Shown in pieces: positions 24,101-36,100 of a stretch of DNA of 64,000 bases. The translations under genes and the position numbers were made by a program. Every line of letters starts with the position of its first letter. Positions within the stretch are counted from its first letter, which is position 1. The notes beneath the pieces are model-generated. The model saw only the letters and a list, made by a program, of their open reading frames with translations. It searched no databases and had not been told where the DNA came from. Source of the DNA: Distichodus sexfasciatus (lineage: Eukaryota > Chordata > Actinopteri > Characiformes > Distichodontidae); assembly GCA_032718565.1 (NCBI GenBank), contig JAVGVS010000021.1, positions 4,182,047-4,246,046 of the forward strand, given 5' to 3'.

Positions 24101-27100
24101 GAGCATGCATTCTTCTGGTAAATCTCTTCAGAAGCTGTTTTTGCCTGCTGAAACTGAAGCCATTTTCATTGCTAGCAGGAGGTTGAGGTCAGCAGCTGGG
24201 TTGTGTGGGAACTGGAGGCAGTAGTCCGACATGGGGCAGAGGGGCGGTACACTAGGACGCTCCACTCTCCAGAACAGGGTCAGGAGAACTGAGGCCACAG
24301 AGAGGACAGGCTGCGGCTAAGATGGGCCAAAACTATGGGCAATCATGAGCTTTTCTAAGTCTTTCAGATTAGTGCCGGGGGTTTATCGTTTGCTCACTGA
24401 TCAAAGCGTTGAATTGAATTTGGTTTGATGGTCATTTGCTTGTAGTTTAATGCGGCATATGTTCATGAAGGTTTCAAAACAGTGTTTTAAGACTTCAGAA
24501 CACAGTTTACACTATGTGTTTATGGAGTATGCTGATTTTGTTCAGTTATTTATTTAGTATGGTCATACATTTTATGCGTTATGTAATTTAGTACTGTAAT
24601 TTAGTACACAATAGGCATTTGATTACTTGCACAGCCTTCTGTGTTGTCATTCTTACAATACAAAAGTGATATCGAACATAAACACTTTATCAGTTTGATT
24701 GGAGTATTTGATTACTTACACTGTCTTCTGTACGGAGAAAGACTATCACATCGTTGTTAAGATTGAGAATTCATTTCAGGAAGCAATTTGTCAAACTGTA
24801 TTTGACTCTTTTATGCACAGAGTTCATACGTGAGTGGATAAAGCATACAAGTTTATTTTTGTCCATTTACACTAAAAAGAAGATGAATAAAGTTGAGCTA
24901 CATTGATTAAGAAAACATTATTAACTATCATGGTGTGTTCTTCAGCGAGTTAATCTATTGAATCAATTCATAGCATGAGTAACCACTGAAGTGGCCTTTG
25001 ACTTTTGCACTCTAGAAAGCAAATGTGTGCAATTGCAGAAGCTTTCAGATAACAGTGTCTCAAACACTCATTTGCTTTGCCTTGGGGTAAAAAAATGTTT
25101 CAACAGCGGGTGAAATTACTGGGTGACAGGGCAGGTGGATCATTCAATCAGCAAGCCTCACCTCTAAGCAGGCGTTTCATTCGCAGCGCTCCAGTTTTCA
25201 TCACCTCATTTCAAGTTCTTTCTCCTACTGCATGTCTTGTCTTCTGCTAAATTAAAGCTTTCCACAGACAGACAATTGTGCCATTGCACTTTGTGATGAG
25301 CTGTAATGACGACTGTATGTTTAAGTTATTAGGGTGTGCTGGATTCTAGTTATTTACACTGTGTTGTATCTTAAGTCTTTCTTTCATGAATATATTCATT
25401 TGTTTCTGACACTTTTTGGCCTTTTTGGCTTCTCCATAAACAAATGGACTTCTCTTAAGCCCTTTGAAGATGGAATATCATGAGATTTATTTATCCTATT
25501 TGACAGAGAACGGGCACATTTCATCCATTTGATTGCATAGTTAGTTTTGTAAAATTGTAAGAAACTTTAGAAATGCTGAGGTTTGGTCTTTTACAGATTC
25601 TGATTACCATGTTCAAGAACACTGTGTTCATCTGGGTCATGAGTTTTTGGACAGTGGTTGACAAATGGTATTATTTAGCAACCTGTCCTAAGATTGTTTT
25701 ACCACAAAGTATTTTTGTTAAAAAAAAACAAGTCTGGCCTACTGCGGTGTGTTGGCGCCTGCCCACGGCTGGTCCCCGCCTTGCGCCCGAAAGTTGATGG
25801 GATAGGCTCCGGTCCCCCCACAACCCCAGTTGGGATTACGGCGGTTTGGAAAATGAATGAATGAATGAAGTCTGGCCTATCTCAAAACTGTGTTTTGTTT
25901 CCTTTTGTATCCTCAAATTTTGAATAAATGTTGCTGTATATTTTTTAGAGGTGTGAACCTTTACTGGACTCACGATTCGATTTGATTGCGATTATTAGGT
26001 CAATGTTTCAGTTCGATACAATATCACGATTTTTTCTACAAGGTCTTGCAGCCATAGTTGCTACCGTGATGTTCTTTTTAACTAGAATTTTATGGCTTAG
26101 CTAGAAAATCACCAAGCAATGTCATTATGATATAATTCAGGGGTTTTCAACTGCTTCTGTCCCAGAGACCATCGCTCAGATTAAGCAGTTTAAGTGTGTG
26201 TGGAGGGGATATTTTTGTATTACTTTTTAGATATTTGCATTAAATTCATTATTCATAAAGATGTCCAAATCATCAGGAAATGTTTTGAAAAATCAAAGAA
26301 GAAATAACATGAACTTTAGGCTGTATATATAATGTTTTACCTTATTCAGCAGCTGTAACTTGACAGAATGAGGGACACCCCAAACTGTCAAATAAATCTC
26401 TTACATGCCCTCAGGATGAAATATACACTCTGTCTCTGTTGATATTCTGTTCAACCTTTAGAATTTGTGTCGAGATGAGAAGTTGGAAAGAGGGGACAGA
26501 CATTCTGTTTCTGCTGTCAGATACTGCATGTAGCTGTGTAATGGTGGGAAGATTAGCACATTCCTGCACCCCTCACTCCCTGTCTCTGTTTTGCAAACAC
26601 TCTCTGATCCTAGCCGCGGACTGGGTGGGATACTCTCAGCTACTAGACATCCACCATCAAACTCCGCTGCAGCGCATTCTAGCAAAACCAGCTCAGCAAC
26701 ACACGTACATCTGCCCTCAGGGCTTACTAGCAATGCCGTGCACACTTTGTCTTGTAGTACTGGTCCTGCGTTTGTTCCTGCGGGAGGAGGAATATTGCTT
26801 TCTAGAAAAACAGAAACGGCATGTGTGTTATTGTCTGAGAGTGTGTGGCACAGGCCGCAGTGGTGTACCACACTAAGGGCATGTAGAGTTCAACTCTCTT
26901 TGCCTTATGCCCTCACACTTTCTAAACCCAAACTAACAAGCCACAGACCACAGAGCTGTTTGCCTGGCAAGATATGTCCTCTCTCTAGGCATTACCCCAC
27001 ATAACTCTTTCTCTTTCAATCTGGCTGTCACGTGTATATTCTTTCCACTTCATCATCATAGAATCTGATGTCAGTTTAGATGTCCCAATCAGAATGAAAC

Positions 27101-30100
27101 TAGTAGATTTTTAGTAGATTAAGAGGTGCATGATATGCTTTTTTCTTCTTTATAATGTAAATATATTGTATGGTTTTCAGAAATATATTTTCTATAAATT
27201 GCTATTTTTAAAGAATGTTCTTGAAGGGATAAACGTTGTATCAGGAAAAAATATTGACAGGCCTTTGCATTTGAAAATCATACAAAAAGTTAAAAATCAA
27301 AAGTAACTTTAGTAAAATTAAATAAAAACTAAAATAAAAGAAATTATGTCAAATGTCGGCAACAACAAGGTCAAATGGTTCAGGGACATGACATGAATCG
27401 TCTGCCGAGTGATCCATATCTGGCCTTGTTTATTGCCTCGCCCACGCGTTTACTGTCCATTTCACATTGTCCATACTGTTGTCTGGCTCCACACTTTATA
27501 ACTGATGACTACATCCTTTCCTCCAAAGGCCAACACGTCCGTGCAGTCATTTACTCAAAATAAACAGGAAGTAGTAGCGGCCCCTTCAGGTATGGGCCGG
27601 AAAAGCTCATCAGACATTCTGGCTCTGTGTTGCAATGCAATCAGGCGCAGATAATCTGACTGACCATCCTGTTTAAAAAAACCTGCATTTGTGCTTAGCT
27701 CATGTTCAGTTATCTATAGACCTCCAAATATGTTCTATTGACCTTTGACCTGTATCTTCAGGCACCCATCGGAGAGGCGGAAGGAGAAATCTCGTGATGC
27801 GGCCCGCTGTAGACGCAGCAAAGAGACTGAAGTGTTTTACGAGTTGGCCCACCAGCTGCCCCTGCCACACAGCGTCCGCTCCCACCTGGACAAGGCATCC
27901 ATCATGAGACTGACCATCAGCTTCCTCCGCACACGCAAGCTGCTCACTTCAGGTTGGGTTTACCTGCACGAATAGCATCACACCGCGCTCTTGGCGGGTG
28001 CAAAATGGAGTCCACCTTGGCAAAGATGGAAGCAAGAATCCCCGACTGTAAAACTGCTCTGATGAAGTTAGCTGCTTTTTCTCTGAAACTTGTAGTGTCG
28101 TTTACCACTGTATTAAAATAGTAGCTTAGCTACTTTTTTTTATCAAATTAGCTATTTAAAAGTAGCTTCCCTAACACTGTACATATGCAGACATGCATAA
28201 TCGGAAAAATGCAAGCAAGTGTTAAAAAAGCTCTAATTTTACTATTAGGTAATGCAATTGAGTGATTATTTGTCATTGTGAACACACCACAGCATGGCAC
28301 AGCACACAGTGCACCACAATGTGACCTCTGCATTTAACTCATCCGAGAAGGAGCAGTGGGCAGCTAACAAGCGCCAGGGGAGCAGTGCTTAGGGACAGTA
28401 CCTTGCTCATGAGTACCTCAGTTGTAACTTTACCGTCCCTGGATTAGACTCTGCGACCTTCTGATCACGGGGCGAACACCCTACCGTCACGCCACCAACC
28501 TGCCCCAGCGCATTATGTGACACATTAAAAGAAAGCAGAGGATTATAAGGGTAAAGTGCAGATTTTTTTAATTAAACAACTTTAGAAATGCCGCCAGTCT
28601 GAACTTTAATGGCCCATTTCTTTATTTCATGACCAGTTTACTAAAATGCAGGACCAAAAAAAAAAATCACTGACGTGTGTAGTGGTAGGGTGTGGGTGTG
28701 GATGCATTCTGTAAAGTGGGAGTTAACAGATGTCCTGTTCTCTGCGACACAATGAGATCATAATCTCCGGAAGATAGACAAAGAGTATTGGAGATTGTTT
28801 GTAAAGTTCAGCATTGATTACTGTGTGTGCGTGTGTGTGGGTGTATTTTGGAGACAACTTACAGCCTGTATGACTGCAGATTGGGGACAGACAAACCTTA
28901 TGGAACAAAAAAAATGGTGTCAGGATTTGGTTTTTGCTAAGACATCTTTTGTAAAACTAACAGCAAAAAATATTTTCATTGCAGAGGTTATGGTTAGGTT
29001 TAGGGGTAAGCATAAACTTATTTAGCTAATTATGTCTATGGAATGTCCAAAAAGTATGCTGAAGTAAATAAAAGTAGAAGTAGTGTGGAAATGGTAGCGG
29101 GTGTATAAAGTGTAAATAGGTGCAGTAGATAAGGCAGATGTGGGTGTAGGTGCAGATGGATGGTTTACTGCATGCTTGTTGAGCGTATTTAACGTGTTCA
29201 TGGTACTACTGCACTTCTTGTTTGCTTCTTTACTGGAGCAATATACCTGCGTCCCATATCACATATTTTGGACCACTCAAATCTGGATAAAATGCATTAC
29301 TGTAATTTACTCATTTCCATTTTAACTTCATTTCAACTGGTGTTCAGTGCTTTCGTGAAGTTGCAATTCATGTAGGAACTTGTGTATATTGACTTGTGTT
29401 TTGGGTGCCGGAAATTAGAAGTTGGACTCTTTCAGAAGCAGGTGTTTGCGCTTGTTCTAGACCTGGCTTCAAAAAAATCATGTGATTGTATTTCGCAATA
29501 TGCGATAACGGGCATATCGGCTAGGTTTAGTGTTTAATTTGGAAGTGGTGCAGAGAGCTCTGAGGCTTTTAAAAATGTATTTATGCTGAGGGACTGACTG
29601 ATGGATGGTTTTTGTGCTCCGATGGCGGATGACAGAGACCTTTGAAAACATGGTGGGAATGGCAGGCTGCTCACACATCAAGGAGAGGTATTTTTAGTGG
29701 GGCGACCACGTTACATGGCCCGGAGCTGAAGTAGAGCTTGGCTCCCTTCCTAATGGCGGGCTTACACTATGCGATTTTTGGCCCATTTTGAGACGATTTT
29801 TCCCTCGTGCGACTATTTTGGGGATCGGCCCGAGTTTTGGCTTAATCATGTGTTGTGCATCGTGTAGTATACATGGGGTAAGGAGAAGCGAATAACACCT
29901 CAAGACCAGCTCCCAATCAGCAATCGTATGGTCGTAAGAAAATCAAACCTGTTTAAAATCCTGGTCACCCCTCGTGAGAGTATCGCACTGTTGAAGCAGT
30001 GCCACGAGCCGATTTAACTCAAACTCTCATACTGCACCTGCGCAAACACAGAAGTGGAAGTGAAATTTTAGACAAGACAGAGCACCAAGGCAGTGCGTTC

Positions 30101-33100
30101 TTCTTCTGTTCACGTTGCAGTTCCAGATACAAGAGTCCGACGTGTCGTATATGGACGTACAGTGTGAGCAGTCAGGTCGCATCACAGCATCGGGCCGTAT
30201 AGTGTGAGAACATGAATCGTGAGCTGCGAACTTTTAACCCCTGCGATTTACTTGTACACTTTAAGCAGGAGCTGAATAACGCGACTGAAATAATGGCACA
30301 GTGTATTCCCAGCTTAAAACACACTCCAAATGCGCTGAGAGAATTCCAGTGTCTGGGTCGGGTCAAAGAGCCCACGCCCTGGCCCTCGGGCCGGCTTTCA
30401 GTTTCTTATCAAGGGGAAGCAGGACTCCAGCTCCCAGCATGAGGCCTTGCTATAATTATTGCCTCAAGTTCTTGAGATTGTTCAGAGGCATTCTGCACCT
30501 CGTACATCCACTGACGATTATTAACACATGAGTAGTAGTTGTATTGATATAGTTTTATATAGTTTACTTAGTTTTTTTGTGCCTTTACAGATCACATCTG
30601 TAAGATTTAAGTCATATATGAGTAACTCCGTTTGTGAGTATATATGGTTGTTTTTTGTGTGGGAGAGAAAGAGAAAGTCTTTGTTCTTGTGTGGGCAGAT
30701 CATTATTGTAGACCAGTCTTGAATCAATAAGGAGGATTTCACTAGTTTGATTTATAAGTTTGTCCAGGCAAAACAAGCTGTCCAAACACACGCACAGACG
30801 AAGGTTTGTTATTGCATTGCTTTGATGACCACTTTTCATGAACCCATAAACCTTGTCATAACCTAAATTTATCACTCTAACAAGACAGTGCATGATACTG
30901 GGGGGGGGGAGTGGCATTGCAGTATTTTAAATCAAATCAAATTATCTGCATTTCTTCACTTTTAAAGAAGTAGAGTGACTGGGGTGATTTTTTAGTGGAG
31001 TGCATCTTGGAAAATAAAACCATTTTAAAAAACAACATTGTAATAACATTTTAACAGACTTTTTGTGCAAGTCTTTCTTCTCTATTTAAGGATCCTTAAA
31101 TCATAGTATATTATATCAATCAGACTCTTGTAGATTAGTCATTAGTCCTGTAGATTAAAGTTTTCCTCTCATATCAAAAAAGTTGTAGTATAGTTTCATT
31201 TCACTTAATTGACCTTGCACATGTGCACATCTCAGTGCTGGTGCTGAAATGATGTATTATACCATAAAGCTACCATAAAGCCTTTAGTCTTTACATACAT
31301 TTTTCATTACAACACATTTTTCTTTCTTATCGTTTTTATCTGTCTGCGTTCCAGGTTGCATGACCACAAAACATCCAAAGGAGGACACAGAGATGGACAC
31401 TCTGTACCTGAAGTCATTGCAGGGTTTTGTTGCGGTAGTGAGCTCAGAAGGGGACATGATCTTCCTCTCCGACAACGTCACTAAATTCATGGGCTTGACC
31501 CAGGTGAGCCCCAGTTCTGACCATCCCACATTCTAATGTGTCCTGGCAGTGTGACGATGTAGAGGAACATAATGGTTGCTTTTGAACCATTTATAGGTGG
31601 AGTTAACAGGACAGAACATCTTTGACTTCACACATCCTTGCGATCATGAGGAGATCCGAGAGAACCTTACCTTCAAAGCAGGTGTGTGTTTCTGAGCGTG
31701 TGTGTGTCTTTGTGTGAAGGTTGTGCGTGTAATACAGTACGTGAGAAAAGTTTTTTTCCTTTATTTTTGTTACATTTGTGTTGTAAGATGTTTAGATTAG
31801 CGTGTTGATCTTTATATTCAAGGTGCCTGAGATCCTTCACGAAGCAAAATGTTTCTTTCTTATCTCCTTACATAGTAGCCATGGTGACGCCCTTATCCTT
31901 GATGTCTTATCGCCATTTTGAGGATGCATTTTGTACATTCTTCAAGTGGTTCTTTGAAAGGAGTTTGTTAGTTTTAACACACTTATGCGCAAAGTTCTCG
32001 TCCCGTAGTCCCATGTATGGACACTAACGCTAATGCTGGGGTTTGTCGTGAACATTTCAGAGAGCTTATGTAGGCTTAGATGTGAGACACTGGCCTGGAT
32101 GCTCTCACAGTCAATTCACATTTTCCATCTCTTCTCTGTCTTCTTGTTCAGACCCAGTTTACTTTCAACCAGTTTTACATAAAATCGAAGCAAAATGTAA
32201 ATATGGTGCTAATAAGTGCATTGTGTCTTTTAGGGACAGTGTATGGAAGGAGGCTTAAGGAGTTGCACACGGAGAGAGATTTCTTCATGAGAATGAAATG
32301 CACTGTCACCAGCAGAGGACGTACAGTCAATCTTAAATCAGCCAGCTGGAAGGTGAGAGCATGTAACAATGGTCTTCTGTTTTCATATATTCGTGTATTA
32401 CTAAAGCTACATAATGCTTTGCTAACACCCAGCCCTAATAAGTAATTTTCTTTGATCAGTAATTGCATTATTGTAGATTTTGTTCAAAGTATATTTAATC
32501 ACAAGCCATCATTTGCAAAATCTCCCAGCAGCAACAAGAGGCTTAATGTTGCCTATATCTTTGATAAAGTTGTTCTTTACAAACACTAAAACGTGTCAAG
32601 TCTGATGTTTTATCTGATTGTGGAAGTTTCCCTTCATCAATGAGCTGATATATATTAGCTGGGTGAGTGTAGTGTGTTTATATAGTGTGGTGTATTTATT
32701 CTGACTGACACAGTGTGTTCCTGACCCGATCTTTAGGTTCTGCACTGCACTGGACATGTAAAAGTGTACACCATCCGACCCCCTCATGTTCTTTGTGGTT
32801 TCTCTGAGCCGCCCCTCACCTGTGCGGTGATGTTGTGTGAGCCCATCCCTCAACCCTCCAACATGGACATGCCCCTCGACAGCAAGACCTTCATGAGCCG
32901 ACACAGCATGGACATGAAGTACACCTACTGCGACGAGAGGCATGTATAGCACATACACATACACTACTGTATGTCAAATGGATGCAGAGATTGGGAAGTT
33001 ACTTTAAAATCGAGACTTAAGAAGCTACACAATATTACACAATGATTAAATGTAGCCAAGCTACAGCCAAGCCGCTGTTTTAATATAGTAGTTAACTACA

Positions 33101-36100
33101 CAAAGAGGCACAGAGGAAAAAAGTACCTAACTACATCCAAGCTATTTCATGGCAACTGATTCTTGCTTCCATCTTCGTCAAGATGGACATTATCTGACTC
33201 CATCTCAAAGCTGCCAAGAGCACGATGTGATGTACGGTAGCCTAGAAAAGGCCACTTCTGCCAATTTAACACCAATCAGAAACACCTGGTACTTGAAAGT
33301 ACCTCTCGTTGTAAAGAGAGAATAATACTTTTTTTTTGTAACAATATAGACTTTTGCCATGCAGTTAGACAAATGTAATTTATGTGTCAGCCTGCTTGAA
33401 AAATGTCATTTTTTTTAATGTAACTATTTAGAGTTAGATTATGCTTTATATATTACATACATTAAGCGATTTCAATAAAAATCTTTGATAAATAAAGAGA
33501 AACTTGCCTGCCTGCTAAAATTAGCAAGGGTGGATTTTGCCACTATGATTGAACGGTCAAATGATGCTGAGGATCCTATTATTATTTATGTGAGTGCATG
33601 TGTGGGTCTTGGAAGCATAGTAGCTGGAAATGCTAGCAATTTTGGTAAAGTAGTCTAATAAAAGATCTATTTTTAGATCAGTGTGTGTGAAACGGCTTTA
33701 CTTATACCTGCACAATTCAGGTTTGTATTACGAGAGGTTGCTCGGTAAATAGGATTTCAAATCATGATGAAAAGCAAAAGGAATATACCTAATTTTTAGT
33801 GTTTTTCTTCTTTACCTCACAGCATTATGAATTGTGTATGTGCCTTTGTCATGTTTGTTTGCGTCAAAGGGTAGGACTGGAACCCTTATCTCAAAATCAC
33901 TGAGAGAGACATAGTTGTGGCAGAGTTATGCTGTTATCATACTATGTAATAAGGGAAAGTGATTAGGAAGGCTGTTGTTTGGAGTAGGTCGACCTCTGGC
34001 AGTCTTCTGCGGGTAGCAGCTGCTCCCTTATGTAACATGCCATTGAGGAGTGGCCTGTTGCCTCGCAGGGGTAGAGCTGGCCCCTGATCTGCCAGCCATG
34101 TCCCATCTATCCAGGTCAAGGCTCTGAGCCAGTGTCCAGTGATGTGAGAGATAGATCTAGTCAGCAATCCTAGGACTCACTACAGTCCTTGTTTGCTATT
34201 ACAAAAATATAGGGGTCAAGGATCAAGCCGACTGCATTCCATATAACAGCTGAACCTTGCACAACGTCAATGTCTAAGGAAGCAACCTACTTCCCAAGAG
34301 AATATAGGGGGATTTAAATTAGGTTTACAATGTATATAATCAAATGGCTTGTCATGCTGAACTCATTAGACCTCATGTCCCCTGCTGGAAAACCAGCGTT
34401 TACAGTTCATGGTGGTTCATTTGATGGTTGTAGCTGGTACATAAGCTGGTCTGCCACTTGTATCTGCTTGAAGCGCTCCGAAACAAGCTTAAGATAGTCA
34501 TAAGTAACATCAGCCTTAATGTGTCATCACACCAGTTCGCCAGGTTGTTTTTCCAACATATTAGAAGGTGGAGTGTGTTTTAGGTCCAAAGGGGTGGGCC
34601 TTGTAGCTTGTAATGTCACTGTTGATCATCAGCGGAGAGGAGATTACAGATGAAAGATGACCCAAGCTGTGAGGTCAGTAGCGTTTACAAGGCTAAGGGG
34701 AGCAAGCGTGTGATGAGGGTATTGATCATTCAGTTAAATGGAGTGTTGATTAATGAGGGAGGTACTACTTTCTGGGCGGCCTTTAACCTTGCTGATGTGC
34801 TGAGGTAGCCTCTTGTGAGTTTAATGACTAACCACTTGCTCCACTATAGTGAAATCACTAACACAGAGTTCCTTTTTCCCCAGAACAATGCAGTACTTAC
34901 AAGATTATAATTAATGCTCTGTTATCTAAACAAGTTGGAAAATATAACAAAGATAGAAATCATAGAGGAAAAACACAACTCCATAGAGAGAGACAGAGAA
35001 CGAAAAATGTGTTCACCCATAAAACAAAGGCCTTGTTTGTTGTCAGTTTGCGCTAGGATGGGGAGTGAGTTTATGTTGGCTTCCAGCAGCGTAAGTTTGT
35101 TCCAGTGGACTGCTTGTTTGGTCAGTCACAAAGAAGAATGCGTCAGGATGTGGAGGAGGGTTGGAAGGGTTGATTTCTGCACACTTGGCTTCCCATTTTT
35201 CGTGACATTTTATGCCACATTGCCTCAAACATACAGCAGAATTAACACTCTAACAACATATTTTTGACAGGAATTTAGAGGTCATGGGAGTGGGAGAGAT
35301 GAATTTAATAGCACAGTCATAACATGGCTGTCAGGAAGAGGGTCTAACAGTTAAGATGATGAATAATCATAACTATTTGCAAACTGTGTGTTACTTGACA
35401 GGGTGAGAGCTCTGATGGGGTATAGACCAGAAGATCTGGTGGGACGCTCTGCTTATGACTTCTACCATGCGCTGGACTCGGACAGCATGACCAAAAGTCA
35501 TCAGAATTGTGAGTAATCCTGAGGTTTTTACATTTCAGTCAAAAACTAAATGTTCTGGACCCATATGAAGTAAAACCTATATGGTTGGCAATTCTTGTCT
35601 TATTCACAGGTTCTCATATTTAACTGTCTGAAAAACTGGAAGCCTGTATTCAAAAAAATAAGTTTTAAGTTCTTTACTGTTTGATGTGTTTATATCAACA
35701 GTGACCAAGTCCATAATGAAAGTTTAGTGCAAGAGAGGGTATTTTATCTCCTAAATGAGTAAATAAACTTGGGATGAAACATCCCTGGATGTTAGAAACT
35801 TCCCTTGGGCTCACTGACTGAAAGAAGCAGATGTTCAGCTCAGTTTCACAGATTGTTGAGTTATTTATAAACTTGCTAAATTGCTATTGCATTTCACTGT
35901 TTATTTGCTTAACAGATGCCACAGCGCAAATATCCTGTTCAGACTATCATTTAATGTTTAAATGGGATTTTCATCCAAAGTCAGAACATGGCTGTATTCT
36001 TTTCGTCCATTATTTGGCATAATGGATTTTTTTTGGCCTAAATTATTCAAGTCATGAGGAAGACTGTCCTCTGGTAGTCTATGTTCTAGACCTTGCAGAG

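Larger units (their letters stand above)
27953..31354 (+). other. epas1: epas1 intron 2, transposon-rich
   Basis: Holds a hAT-like repeat copy (about 27976-28184) starting only 24 bp after exon 2, a tRNA-derived SINE (28253-28506) and a possible MITE (29761-30208). No exon recognised. Confidence 0.6.

Noticed and set aside
26141..26200. A hAT element starting CAGGGGTTTTCAACTG
   Set aside because: Single end only, without a partner end; kept as a possible fragment, not annotated.
26439..27004. Overlapping open frames of 137-145 codons on both strands in epas1 intron 1
   Set aside because: Open in three frames at once, Cys/Leu-rich with no domain or splice context; likely chance in a locally GC-richer patch.
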